Shown: in pieces, positions 1 to 11,540 of the stretch
How the letters are laid out: each line of letters opens with the position of its first letter
How positions within the stretch are numbered: the stretch's first letter is position 1
Translations under genes and position numbers: made by a program
Origin: Hippophae tibetana
Lineage: Eukaryota; Streptophyta; Magnoliopsida; Rosales; Elaeagnaceae
Reading direction: 5' to 3'
DNA: 64,000 nt
NCBI GenBank assembly: GCA_037013495.1
Contig: CM072801.1
Coordinates: forward strand, 22,409,501 to 22,473,500
Notes under the pieces: generated by a model
What the model was told of the DNA's origin: nothing
Seen by the model: the letters and a program-made list of their open reading frames with translations, nothing else
Databases searched by the model: none

Positions 1-285
1 ATCAATTAATTAATTCTAAAAAGATGGATCGATCTAGTACTCGATCGATTGAGTATTAATCTCTCAATTGATCTTCATATAAATAATTAATTCAATAGGT
101 AATGTAGTTCAATCGATCTAGTCATTACTCAATCAATCAAGTAACCTATTTTCATATCATTCCTAGATGTCCAATATGGAATCTAATGTGAATTGGAATA
201 GAGATGTACTTGAGATGTGATCATTGAGGCACGGTAACTTCTTCGGCTTGAAAATATTCTCCTAAGACACACCAAGAAACTAATG
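1..285 (-). mobile_element. LTR (3' copy, cut by window edge) of Sirevirus-like element S1
   Basis: This stretch is a diverged direct repeat of about 3560-3915. Both contain runs of ATCGAT/TCAATTGA words and a block reading roughly 'tcctaagacacacc' on the plus strand (near 262-275, and 3888-3903 in the other copy). I read it as the downstream LTR of a minus-strand copia element whose upstream LTR lies at about 2693-3915. Only the outer end of this LTR is inside the window, so its length and target site cannot be seen. The exact inner boundary is uncertain by about 20 bp because similarity runs slightly past the TG/CA-like end. Confidence 0.55.
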
Positions 286-2679
286 TACTATTTTTTCTCC
301 CTTTTTGTGTCATACAAATCAACAATATAATTATGAAGCAATGAAAACAGGTTGAGCAAGCAAGCAGTGTATTTAATGACTGAAATAAAGAGTACACATT
401 CTTAAAAGCTCAAAGTAGAGAGTGAAAAATAACATGTTTCCCAAAAATGAATAAACTCTCTCGAATTTCTATGCTACTCTAAATAAATTAGAATATAACA
501 AAATATATGTATATTTATACAATATTTTTTGAATTAAGGGTAGTAGACTTAGCTTAACATGGCTACAACAATACACACAAATGATGAAATTAATTTTCTT
601 CAAAGTGTAACTATTAACAACATAAATATATGTAGACAAGACATTCAAACATACTAACACATATGATGATATATTGACAATCACTAAAAATAACATGTGT
701 TACAAGTGCAATAGGATGTAATTTGTTCATTTATGATCCATTATGAAAGATTCAAAGAAAAAAGTATCATCTATTATGAAAAAATTACAGTTGAAGTCAT
801 ACTTACACATAATAAAATTTTACTTACTAAGAGAAAACTTAAATAACTTTTTTTTGTATTCTCCTATTGTATTTTTTGTGAGGGATTGATTATTCATTTT
901 CCTTTTGTATAACCATTTGTAGCTCTTTCTTTTTGTGCATGCAAAATATTTTATATTTTTCTTCTTCCATCATAATCATCATCATTATTATTATCATTAT
1001 TATCATCATCCTCATCCTCCTCCTCATCATCATCATCATCATTATTATTTTAACGAAATATGCATAAGTCAAAAACCTAGTATGATGACTTTCACACTTG
1101 TTGTGAGGTAGCCTTCTCCACTCACTACGATAACTTCACGTATCATAGTAGGTAGCCATCTTAAAACTAGAGTACCTTTTATATAATAGGGTTTTAGAAA
1201 GTGAAAGATACATCTAAAAAACAACTTTGTAGTCAAAGGTAGCTCATTCCCTAAAATCTCAAAAATCGATTATAAACTTCACGCATGACATACATATATG
1301 TCTGATAAGTGTGTAAGTAAGTTCATGTTAACAAATCACTAGATATGAAAAATATATTATTTTATAAGTCAAAATATACATTTGTATAATGTATAGCCAA
1401 TTAAAATAAATATGAATGAAATATGTAATGATCATGTCAATGTTAAAGCATGTCCACTTCCCTTATTTTTTATTTTTTTAATCTTTGTTTTGAAACTAAA
1501 GAAACATTAATAAAAATAAAAATAAATAAACAAACTAAATATGTTCACCTAGGGTCAATAAACACTCAAATAAAAGCATCTAGGTGAACAATAAATGACG
1601 GTCAGGTGATCAAATACAAAATCTTCCTAACGCAAGTATTCTTGAATTTTGATTTCTTTATATCTTTAGGTTGGAAGTCAACTACCTTAGTTGTCATTGG
1701 AATATTCTTAGACTTACCTTTAGATCTCACATTAATATTAAATGAGGATGCAACATACATGATAAGATGATGGTAATTAGTCATAGAATTACATGTGTTG
1801 AATTTTACATATCTCTTTGAACCAACAACTCCATGCTTTCTAGTAAAATTATTGAACATGTTATTATAATTTTCATTCATCCTAAAATATAAAGCAACAT
1901 GCATATATGAATGATGTTTATGAGTCCTACTATGTGAAACATGAAAAATACTATTAAATTTAGGAGCATTCATCAAAAATCTTCATTTGGGCATAATATG
2001 ACATTTCTTACCACAATGATGATAGACAGACACAAACTTAACAGATTTTTCAATCACAAATGCAATTATTCTTTGTGTATAATGAGTAACATTAAGAATA
2101 GAGCTATAAGGCCTTACATATATGGTTTTTGATATTGAAATTGTATGTGTAGCTTGTGATGAAAAAAGGGTACGAGGGTTTTACAAATTCAGTTATTTTT
2201 GAAGTTGATGGCATACATCTATATAACCTAGTCCTTTCTAGTCTCCAACAGGCTTTTCATAATCTAAAATTTTGTTTAATCTATCAGCTCCAATGGTCAA
2301 TCTCTTCAAAGCTTCCATTGATTCTTTAAGCTCTTGCACAAATTTTAATTTATGTGTAGCAAGCTTGTTATTTTCTTCTTTCAAATCCGTAAGACTCAAA
2401 TTCAAAGCATTATTTTTTTTTACAAAATATTATTTTCTTCCATTAATATATTTGAAAATCATATATGTGTCTCAAGTTATTTATTTAACTGTTTTAATTT
2501 TTCTTTTAAATTAGTATTTCTTTTTATGACTCTAACAACTATACAAAATATTTCTTGAATTGTTTTAATATTATATTCAGAAAGAAAAAATGATTTAATT
2601 TTCTTAACATCTAAGCTATCAACATCAATAAAATAATCTATAATAAGGTCCTAGGCATACTAAGTGTATCTAGTGACTT
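286..2679 (-). pseudogene. S1 internal region: decayed Sirevirus-like gag with large deletion
   Basis: Read on the minus strand, the region after the primer-binding site holds short gag-like frames. Around 2035-2000 a peptide of the form CHxCGKKxHI resembles a degenerate CCHC zinc knuckle. It is followed by a 120-residue lysine- and asparagine-rich frame (about 1976-1602), which suits the spacer between the gag knuckle and protease in Sireviruses. No protease, integrase or reverse transcriptase is recognisable before the 3' LTR. The internal part is about 2.4 kb, against several kilobases in complete members, so most of pol is missing. Assignment rests on domain order, the primer-binding site and LTR size; I could not align it to a reference. 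Confidence 0.5.
968..1053. repeat. ATC/ATT/TCC trinucleotide microsatellite
   Basis: An imperfect trinucleotide tract of TCA, TTA and TCC units inside the S1 remnant. It creates a spurious Met/Glu/Arg-rich minus-strand reading frame that should not be called a gene. Confidence 0.85.
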
Positions 2680-2692
2680 GTTTTGATACCAA
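2680..2692 (-). other. Primer-binding site of S1 (initiator-tRNA-Met type)
   Basis: The minus strand reads TTGGTATCAAAAC, close to the copia consensus TGGTATCAGAGC that pairs with the 3' end of initiator tRNA-Met. It lies directly inside the 1.2 kb LTR, fixing the element's orientation as minus. Confidence 0.65.
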
Positions 2693-3915
2693 TTAAAAGT
2701 TTTTATTCAATTATGGATCTAATTATTTGATTAGTTAAAGGGTGGATGAATATCAACAAAAGTATGATAAATTAAAATTTCTTAAGTGGCTAAGTATGCA
2801 TCATGTGTAAATAAAGTAATACAAAATAAAAAGTAACACACACAATTTTTATGTGGTAACAACCTAGACCATACCAATGATCTACGAGGAAAATCACCGG
2901 TCCATCAGATTGCCTAACTATCCATTATGAAAAATAAGTATTCAATTACTAAAACTAAGACTCCAACTACCCACCAAGGTAATGTTCATAAGTAATCTAT
3001 TTACAAGCCGTTGCTTTCATTATAGTCTTTACAAGAAAAATGTTTTGATCTGAACCAACGTTATGACAAATTGGAGTCACACAAGTTAATCAAAAGTGTA
3101 CAGTTGGCACCTGAAAATTTAGCACATAGATACAAGTACAAGTGTGTGTCCTAGAATAGATTTAACAATGAATAACCCTAACTAGTTGATTTAAACAATA
3201 TATCAGATAAATCAAAAACAATTAGCAACTCTACAACAATCAGTTTAAAAGTGTAATATCTCAATTATCATAAGCTTGTTAATCCATCAAACATAACCGT
3301 AAATGTTTGATAAATTAACTTGATGAAAAGTTCTACTTCAATAGTTTTAGAAAAACAAAAGAGAGAATAAAATATGAAGAGAATAAGCACAATTAAGATC
3401 TTGTGTGATTAGTTTAAATTGTGTGCTTAGAATATTTTGAAACACTTTAAGTCAAAGTAAAATTACCATATTGTACATAAAAATAGTTAAATGAGTTTTA
3501 AGGAATAAAGATAATATAGTAAAAGGCTAATCTAATTCGTATTAAAAATAAGTTTTAAAATCAAAATCTTGATCACTTGATCGATCTAATCAAGTGATCA
3601 ATCAATTAAGTACATAGTTTGATCGATCAAATGTTCTCTTGATCAATCCAGTGTATAAATTAATTAATTTTTTAAAAATGGATGAATGTCATTAATATCA
3701 ATTTATATAGTGCTTAATCGATTGAGTCACTTATTTTCTTATTATTCCTATGTGTCTAATATGTAATATAATATGCATGTTGTAATAAAAAAAAGAATTG
3801 GAAAAGAGGAATTCATCTTTTTTTTATTGAAAGTGATTCCAAGATGTGATAGTTGAGACTCGATAGTTTATTCAACTTAAAAATATCCTTCTAAGATACA
3901 CCTAGAAATTAAAAT
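2693..3915 (-). mobile_element. 5' LTR of Sirevirus-like element S1 (about 1.2 kb)
   Basis: The LTR runs on the minus strand from about 3915 to the primer-binding site. Its outer 350 bases repeat those at 1-285. Its inner end carries the features common before a Sirevirus primer site (a CACACAATTTTTATGTGG-type block near 2839-2857 on the plus strand). A length of about 1.2 kb suits Sirevirus LTRs and is long for other copia lineages. The outer boundary could be 3900 (CA) or up to about 15 bases further. Confidence 0.55.
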
Positions 3916-5014
3916 TATAATTATAATTTTATTCACGAATATCATCAACACTCGTATAAATCTTACATGTAACATTCAAGCAAAAGCCTTTAATACCATG
4001 ACATAACACCATGTACTTTTTTTCTCTTGATTTCAGCAAAAAAAATTGTGTTTTTAATCTAATGTTATCTTCTTTATGTCATAGAAGGAGGACATTGTAA
4101 TTCTATTTTAAAACTCAAGCTAGTGTTAATTTTGATAGAGAAGAGGTATATATATATATATATATATATATGTTATTCGACATATAAATTAACTATTTGT
4201 ACACGTATAAATTATTTTGTGTAAGTTAATGGATTAGATATATGCATAAGTGAGCCAAAATATGATGTTATTGCTTTCAAAATAGTGCAGAAACATGCAC
4301 AAGTTCAACTTTTGTGTGACAGAAAAAGATCTAATTGTTTTTGTGATCATTTTGTAATATCAAAAATGGATTAAGTGTTCAAACTGTGGTAGGAAGGTAG
4401 TTTGTAATCTCTAATATTATTATTTTTATATGTTTCAAAGGTACAATTATGTTAGGAATTAAGCATTTGGAAGAATCAAATGTTCACCTTTGTTATTATA
4501 GTTATATATAAGAGTAGTGTATCGTTTCTATAAATATTGCAACGTCGTAGAAGATATAATTAAGGAGCAATGTGTTAGTAAAAAAAGTTTCTAGTATGAA
4601 GAATAATATTTGAGATTTTTTAATTTATGTTGTCATATATAAGTTAATTTTTTTAATAGTAAAATAAAAAAAAAGATATGATTGCCCCTCATATAAATAT
4701 GTGCTGTTGAAAATTAATATAAATATTGGAAGCTAATAAATTTCTAAAGTCTATATATTAAAATGTATCATTAACTTAATTTAATTAACTCCACGTAATA
4801 ACTGATTAAACTTTGTCAATTAAATAATTAAGGAGTTGCGTGCATAGCATCCAATAATTAAATCACTTGTCTTTTCGAACTCTAGAGTCTCTGAAACTCC
4901 TTTCTTTCTTTTTTCCCTTCGCTTGCCCTAATGTTTTTATTTTTATTTTTAAATATTGTTCAATTTATTTAAAAATGAATTGACATTGAAATTTGGAGGA
5001 GTGGTGAATGACAA
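3916..5014. other. AT-rich intergenic DNA and 5' leader of the 5015 gene
   Basis: No coding potential is visible. A perfect (TA)n tract lies at 4147-4172. A C/T-rich stretch (about 4886-4925, TTTCTTTCTTTTTTCCCTTC) shortly before the start codon at 5015 looks like a plant pyrimidine-rich 5' untranslated leader. I do not see a confident TATA box. Confidence 0.5.
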
Positions 5015-6892
5015 ATGGGTCCAGAACCTAATTCGGCAGTAACAGCCTCGTCGACGTCGTCTCCGTGTGGAAAGCGAGGCAGAGATCCCGAAGATGAAGT
5101 TTATCTCGACAATTTGCATTCTCACAAGCGTTACCTGAGCGAGGTTTTTCTTTGCTCGTCTCTCTTATTGTGTTTTATTCCTATTTGTTTGATGATGGGT
5201 CGATATGTAAATACCAATACCTGATTCGATCAATGTGTTTGTTTTTCTTCTTTGTAAATGTTGGCTTTCTGCTCATGTCTCGTATTCGAATTTGTTTCGT
5301 TCGATTTGCTTTTCTCTTCAAAATTTACGAGGTTTATGTTGCTGAAATTTACCAAGTCTTGCTTTTGGTTGAGATAGTTTGTGCATGTATAGCTTATACA
5401 AGTCTTTCAATTCCTCGGAACATTACTGAATCACTTTTCATGTAGATAATGGCGTCTAGTTTGAACGGATTGACAGTTGGAGACCCACTTCCAGAAAGTC
5501 TAATGGAATCTCCAGCAAGATCAGAAGGATTGTATTTAAGGTAAATTCTTATTTGGAACTCCTCCTTGTATTTAGTATTACACCTTGGTGATTCTACTTT
5601 GAACCGCTTTATCATGAATAAGAGAAATTGATCGGTTGGTCAATTTTTATTTTAGTTACAGCGTCAAATTTTGGTCACTGAACTCATTGGTGATATCCCT
5701 CACATAAATAGTTTTAATTTCTGTTCTAAAGTGCATAGCCAAACAAATGAAAAATCAGTGTCATATTCTATGGAGTAGTGCTACCCTAATACATCTTAAC
5801 TTTGAGATGTATTTATAGCTTGTGCAAGTATTGTATTGGATGCAATATTGAGGATGTGAGATGTTGAAATAATTGTAGTGCCAATTGCTAAGATGGGGGA
5901 ATATGCTTCTCCTGAATTTGGTGAGTTTGCTATATTGCTATAGGCTTTAACAGGAGTGGGTTTCTCCGTTTCTGCTAGTGTCTTCAAATTTCAAACTAGC
6001 CATGGGACAAGCTTTCCAAACATATATAACACACGTAACATGATCCTGAAGACATGAAAAATTGAACCAATGAATTGGCATTTCATAGCTCTTGTTAGGA
6101 ATCTGAGTGGAAACTTTTATTTGTCAGAATCTAGAAATTAGTAGAGAGTTATACTTCATGCGCTTATGTTATCACTATCAGAAACCTCTTTGGAGAACAT
6201 GCTTATTTATAACAATGATGGAAGTTATATTCAAAAACTTGATTATGCTATTTTTGAAAGAACTTTTTTTCTTTATTGTATTCATTTACTTATGTTTTCC
6301 GAACTTCCCCTCCAGAGAGGAGATGTCCTGGCAATATTCACCAATGTCAGAGGACTCAGATGATTCTAGATTTTGTGACACACCAATCAATACTAACACA
6401 TCCCAGCCAGATAGCTCCCCCTCTAGTCCAGTTTCTCCATACAGGTACCAAAGACCACTGAGTGCATTTTGCTCTGGTCCTTCATCTAGTTCATCATATC
6501 CTTCACAAAGCTGCTCGGTTGCCACAGTCACAAGCTCACAGCCTCGACAGCGAGGGTCGGATTCAGACGGGAGGTTCCCATCATCTCCTAGTGATATTTG
6601 TCACTCAGCTGATTTAAGGAGGGCTGCTCTTCTGCGGTCTGTGCAGATGAGAACTCAGCCTATTGCTCCATCAACTCTTGAATCGCCCTTTGTTTCAGGG
6701 CAAGAGTCTATACATAATATGGAAGCTGAGGAGCGACCATGCTCATATTTGAAGTCTTTAGTTGACGAAAGGGACTATCAAATTGAGGAGTGTTCTTCTA
6801 TGGGTATCTGTGTGTCTGAATGTAACAGAGAGAAGTCATGTAGGGCACTGGATATGAATGTAAAGGAGGAGGATTCTAGGGAAAATGGATGA
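5015..6892 (+). CDS. Three-exon plant gene, Ser/Pro-rich protein of unknown function (about 266 aa)
   Basis: The spliced model is exon 1 at 5015-5143, exon 2 at 5446-5540 and exon 3 at 6316-6892, with GT donors at 5144 and 5541 and AG acceptors ending at 5445 and 6315. Lengths 129, 95 and 577 sum to 267 codons including TGA, and phases agree at both junctions. The N-terminus carries a basic patch (GKRGRDPEDE, then HSHKRYLSE). Exon 2 encodes an LTVGDPLPE motif. Exon 3 opens with an acidic YSPMSEDSDDSRFCDTP motif, then a Ser/Pro-rich middle (SPSSPVSPYRYQRPLS) and a helical ADLRRAALLRSVQMRTQ segment. There is no signal peptide, membrane span or known catalytic motif. The basic patch suggests a nuclear protein, which is inference. 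Intron lengths of 302 and 775 bases are ordinary. I recognise it as a plausible conserved plant protein but cannot name the family. Confidence 0.8.
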
Positions 6893-7539
6893 GGAATTAT
6901 AGCCTTTTTGTAAACCTGCTTGTTATAGTGACCTATTGTGTTGCTTAGAATATATATATATATATTTCAATTCAAGTGATTGTTCATTGTTAAATTACAA
7001 CTCTCCTCACAGATTATACTTTGCATCCACAATCCATTTCTGCGTTGAGCTTTTAATATTCACCACCTTCTATTCAATTACTTAGCAATCTGAGAGGACG
7101 TGTTATCATAGTGACTATAGATGACTCGTTTAGCTAACCTCCCATTCATTTAATCCTCCGCCAATCTAGTTTATCCATTTATTTGCAATGATAAAACTAG
7201 GACAACCATATAATAACACTAATTGTAGTCAATCACATTACTCTTGAATCCTAGTAGGACTTGTCCGTGATATCTTTAAGAGCAAATGTTTCATTTGGTA
7301 CTAAAAATAAAGATTTAGTTTCAAATTACTCTTTTACTATTTTGGTGTTAGTTGAAATTAAACCTGTAATTTTAGATACACATAGAGTGTTTACCTTATT
7401 TTCAATATACAAAATTGAATTACTTCTCACATTATTAAAATGGGTCTGAATATATTACTTTAATAGTTTTTTTTTTGGTTGAAATTTCTGATGTATGGAC
7501 TTATATAAAATGTTTCCGTTGCTATTGTAGGTCTCATGT
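6893..7539. other. 3' flank of the 5015 gene, no gene seen
   Basis: AT-rich sequence with a short (AT)n run at about 6950-6965 that could lie in the 3' untranslated region. No coding or repeat structure is recognised up to the gypsy remnant. Confidence 0.5.
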
Positions 7540-8715
7540 TGGCAGCAACATGACCTTTGGAAACGTACCTTAAGTAGCATCTTTTAGGTTTTAAAAGATA
7601 CCTTTTAAAACCATCTAGGAGTTATATGATCGACCATATCACATAACTCCTCAAAGGTAGATCACTAGAGAAGAAAATATGAGAAAATCATTCGGATGAA
7701 TTTACCCCTCTTGGTCATGGACAATACCACTCACCAAGTGAATTCCTCATTTTGGAGATTTTGTTAACCATTAAACTGCGGATAAATTAACAAATTTACC
7801 GCCGAACAATATTTTATACAAATGTACCACTCTACAACTATAACCCAAAATTAGAGTTCCATGTATTCCCCTGTTTTCGGTTCTCTGCCAAGCTTTGACA
7901 AATAGCTTGAAGTTTAGCATCAACTAAGGAATGAAGAGGCTTGTACTCACCAATTCACAACCACGTAAGACCCTTCGTGCTGAAGATGTGGGAAATTTAG
8001 CCTAGCAAAGTCACCTTTATAAGCAGCCCTGTTCTATCAAGGCAGCTTCTTCAGTTGTGTCAAAGGTACCAAGCCGTAGTCTTGTTCTATTCTTTTGGGG
8101 GTCTGATGATCTCAACTACCCCTTTGCCCCAATGTCTTTTATGTCACGACCATGTTAAGCTCGTTGGATTTTCGAGAACCCATCTGCTCCATTTGGATGG
8201 GTTTGCTAAGGAAGATATGTATGTACCACTCTACAACTATAACCCAAAATTTGACATGCATCGATGTCTACAACATCATAATGCACCTCATCAAGATAAA
8301 TCTTCCCAATCAAGAAGGGTACTTTGCACACTTCTTGTACTTTAATTTCACTGCCTCTCGATCCACCCAATTTTTAGGGGTTAGGGTGTTGGCTAGTGTT
8401 TAGTCTCGAGGCTTATACAAATACTTTAGAAACAATGTTTTTAGTACTCCCACTATCTATGATTACATCACATACATTATTTTGGACAATACATTTAACC
8501 TAAAGAGAGAATGCCTCTCGATAGAACTAGTTGCTTAGGGGACAATAAAACCTTCTGCACAATACAAGTTAAAGCCTTCTCACCCTCATCACGTAGTACA
8601 TATTCTACATCATCAAGTTCTTCTAGGGATAAGGGATCAAACTCCTCAACCAAATTAGTAGCCCTTCATTATGGACACTCATTAGAGCGATGTCATTATT
8701 AGTAGCATCTAAAAT
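7540..8715 (-). pseudogene. Gypsy element G0: decayed gag zinc knuckle and protease region
   Basis: Read on the minus strand from 8715, the sequence gives a broken CCHC knuckle (RC...HRSNECP at about 8705-8665), an acidic spacer, and near 8440-8470 a retropepsin-like VIIDSGSTKNI motif. Near 8330-8270 a KVPFLIGK...DEVHYDVVD-type stretch follows, as in Ty3/gypsy elements just after protease. Many stops and frame changes mark it as dead. It is the downstream part of an element whose gag lies at 14955-15250 beyond the C1 insertion, and it belongs to the same family as G1 (46205-56750). The left boundary near 7540 is approximate. A 31-base exact duplication (7822-7852 and 8221-8251) lies inside. 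Confidence 0.7.
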
Positions 8716-8957
8716 TGAAGCTGTTTTTTTTATTTTACAAAAATTACTTCCTTTATTTCTTAATATTAGATCCATTTATATATACAATTATTATGTCTAA
8801 TATATTGTTGAAAATCATTAGTATACAACTGTAAATCATCCTGAAAATCAGGGACTGGTTCAACCCTAAAAATGAGGAAACTGACCTCCTGAAATTAGGG
8901 ACTGGTTCCACCTTGGAAATCAGGAAACTAACCATACTCCTAGGTTGATTTCCTACA
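8716..8957 (-). mobile_element. 3' LTR of C1
   Basis: On the plus strand it starts TGAAG (8716) and ends CTACA (8957), so on the minus strand it follows the TG...CA rule. A purine-rich GATGGAGAG stretch lies just inside it as a polypurine tract. It contains two or three imperfect tandem units of about 47 bases (CCTGAAAATCAGGGACTGG type, 8838-8935). Confidence 0.75.
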
Positions 8958-9717
8958 CTCTCCATCAAGCTAGGCGATATATGTTTTTCAAACCAAGTGC
9001 TACACTTAACTCTGTGAAATTAGGTCGAAACAAAGCTTTGGTTAAGATATCTGCTACTTGTTGTCTAGATGGAACATACTTGAGGGAGATCATCTTGCCT
9101 TCAATTTTCTCACTGATGAAGTGTCAATCAATTTCCACATGTTTAGTTCGATCATGGTGGACTGGATTTTTGGTAATTACATTGCTGACTAGTTGTCACA
9201 CATGATTCTAATATATCCTGAATGTTCAACCTTGAGTTCGTATAACAATCGTTTTAGCCAAATTCCTTCACAGATGCCCAAAGCCAATGCACAGAACTCA
9301 GCCTCGGCACTGCTACGTGCTACCACTACTTGCTTTTTGTTACGCCATGTCACCAAATTTCCCCAAATAAATGAGTAATATCTAGATGTGGATTTTCGGT
9401 CACTAGGAGATCCAACCTAATCAGTATCAGTATAAATTTTCAATCTCCTATTAATTGTTTTCTTGAACATGATTTCTTTTCCAGTATCCTTCTTCAAGTA
9501 TCTTAGAATACAGTTTACTGCCTTCAAGTGATCTACTGATGGGTTGCCAAGAAACTGACTAACAACACTAATTGAAAAACTTATATAGGGACGTGTATAG
9601 GTTAAATAAATTAACTTACCTACTAAACGTTGATATTGCCCCTTGTCAGTTGCCAATTCATCAGTTCGAGGCATTAGTTTGGTGTTAGGGTCCATGGGTG
9701 TTTCAATAGGCTTATAC
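8958..9717 (-). pseudogene. C1 pol, C-terminal part: end of RT and RNase H
   Basis: The open part at 9417-9717 encodes the copia stretch ETPMDPN...QYQRLVGKLIYLTYTRPYISF. Downstream on the minus strand (9378-8990), SAEAEF and HDRTKHVEID-like motifs of copia RNase H can be read, interrupted by stops. This is the continuation of the reverse transcriptase frame at 11541-11904, displaced by the solo LTR. Confidence 0.8.
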
Positions 9718-10159
9718 TGATGAGTGCTCAAAAAGCACTAGAATTATCATGATTTTATGTATATTAATTGATTAAAAATATATCTATTTATATGATTTTA
9801 TCATATATTTATATAAATTTGTCTTTTTTCGGAATCACGTGTATTTTTATTGTTTTTCAGTTATTTTCCCATAAAAATGTAACTTAAAGACTCAAAGAGG
9901 AATACTGGAGACAATACATCACAAATATATTAATAAATAAATTAGGAAAGGTTAACAAATATGAAAAAATTGGACAAAATGGATCAAAAATGTCAAAAAG
10001 AGGAAATCGCGCACGCAGCCGCACAGTCGTGCGTGCCCGCGCCGAGTTCCGCGCATGCCGCACGTGCCTTGCTCCTATCCCACGCGCGCCCTTCTTGCTT
10101 TCCATGCACGCCTATGCGCGCCACTGCTATCTGTGCCCCAATCCGCGCGCAGTAGCCCC

Positions 10160-10190
10160 CACGTCATACTGACGTCATCAAATGACATCA
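10160..10190 (+). promoter_or_regulatory. Cluster of TGACG-type (as-1/ocs-like) motifs in the solo LTR
   Basis: CACGTCA (10160-10166), palindromic TGACGTCA (10170-10177) and TGACATCA (10183-10190) are spaced about 10-13 bases apart, 73-110 bases upstream of the TATA box. Spaced TGACG motifs are known binding sites for plant TGA-class bZIP factors. Activity is inferred only. Confidence 0.5.
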
Positions 10191-10262
10191 TCATTCACCA
10201 CTCTGCGTTTCCACCATTTTTTTTTATCATTTTTTCACCCACTTTTTCTTCCCATCCTCAAG

Positions 10263-10270
10263 TATAAATA
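10263..10270 (+). promoter_or_regulatory. TATA box of the solo LTR
   Basis: TATAAATA followed within about 40 bases by a C/T-rich stretch, the normal arrangement of an LTR promoter and leader. Confidence 0.6.
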
Positions 10271-11540
10271 CTCTCATTCTCTTCATAAATAAACACATCT
10301 TCTCTTCTCTTTCTTTCTCTCATTTTTTAGTTTTTTTAGTTTTTCTTAGTTTTTAGCTTCTCTTAGTTAGTTTTTCTTAGTTTTAGAGTTCTTTTCTTTT
10401 TGAGAAGAACTAGTTATGTTTTTGTAATTTATTTGCTTTTTGATTCAATAAATGGGAGTGCAAATTTCGTTTGGAGGTTTTCCAGCAACGGGAATAGCAT
10501 CGAAGTACTGTAAGGATTTTATTTTCTTTGCAGTTATTTTTTTATGTTTTATTCTTACATGTTATATTTAATTTGTCTGTGATTTAATTTAACTTTGCTG
10601 GCTGTTTGTAAACATGATATAATAATAACATTGTTATGCTTGCGAAATATTAAATAGGTAAAAATCTCTTAAATGAATTCATTTTATTTTTATTCAAGAT
10701 TTTATATTAAGAATGTTAGAGAGAAATATATGGTTTTTCATTACAAACTTAAATTTGAAAATTAGATTTTAAGGTTTAGTTATCCGGTATGATTTAGAGT
10801 AGTTCTCTTTTATTTGTTGGTACAATCGCCCGATAGTTAGAGTGAAGCTCTATTTCAAAAGTTTTTATAAGAATTATTATCTGAAAATGTATTGACAACA
10901 TGTTTTCAGTAGTGGTTTTAAAACTTGAAAGTTAGTACTCGGATAATTAAATTCTTAGGTTTAATTTGGACACCTTGAATAAAGTTTAAACTGTCTAATC
11001 CTACCAAATGTGGCATTTAAATGGTTCATTTTCAATCTCTTATAAAAAGGAATTAATTTAATTAACCAAATTAGTTATCAACCTCATTCATAGGTGTTAA
11101 TTGATTTGTTTAGTTAACAAAGAATATCTAACCCCACCAAAGGTGGTATTCATACAAAAAAGGGAGAATCAATAAATATCAATTCATATATTTAATAACC
11201 TAAATAATATGAGCAAGCATAATTGCTTAGTTATTATATCCATAAATTCTCCATTATTATAAATGATAAAATTTGCATAAATGTTTATTGAATCTATGTT
11301 TATTTTTATGTAAGTAGATTAAAAAAACACAAAAATCAAATATCGTGATAGGATGTTTAGGATTTAATTTTGTTTTAAAAATTTTGAATAATAAATTAAA
11401 AACCACATATATTCCTTCCTTAGATCGACCTTGTGAGTATACTTATCATTTTCTATGAAATGATTCGTGCACTTGCGAGAGTTTTATAAATATAAAACCA
11501 AAGTATTGGCAGGATTGGCGATGCCGGTTTTCGCTCATCA

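Larger units (their letters stand above)
9718..11540 (+). mobile_element. Solo LTR (about 1.82 kb) inserted in C1 reverse transcriptase
   Basis: The segment begins TGATGAGTG and ends CGCTCATCA, i.e. TG...CA with short inverted ends. It is flanked by a 5-base near-repeat (TATAC at 9713-9717, TACAC at 11541-11545, one mismatch) and contains no protein domain. A TATAAATA box (10263-10270), a C/T-rich leader and an AATAAA-like signal at about 10446 give it the layout of an LTR reading on the plus strand. A length of 1.8 kb suits large gypsy lineages (Athila/Tat), which is inference. A diverged copy in the opposite orientation lies at 26180-27916. No matching internal region is present on either side, so it is a solo LTR left by recombination. 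Confidence 0.85.

Noticed and set aside
890-1072. Met/Arg/Glu-rich minus-strand frame
   Set aside because: Translation of a trinucleotide microsatellite.
4147-4172. (TA)n tract, with similar runs at 20681, 22229, 28479 and 44925
   Set aside because: Simple dinucleotide repeats common in plant DNA; noted as markers only, no special function inferred.
9961-10267. Overlapping Ala/Arg/His-rich frames in the solo LTR
   Set aside because: They are produced by the GC-rich low-complexity block in all frames and have no domain; LTR promoter sequence, not genes.
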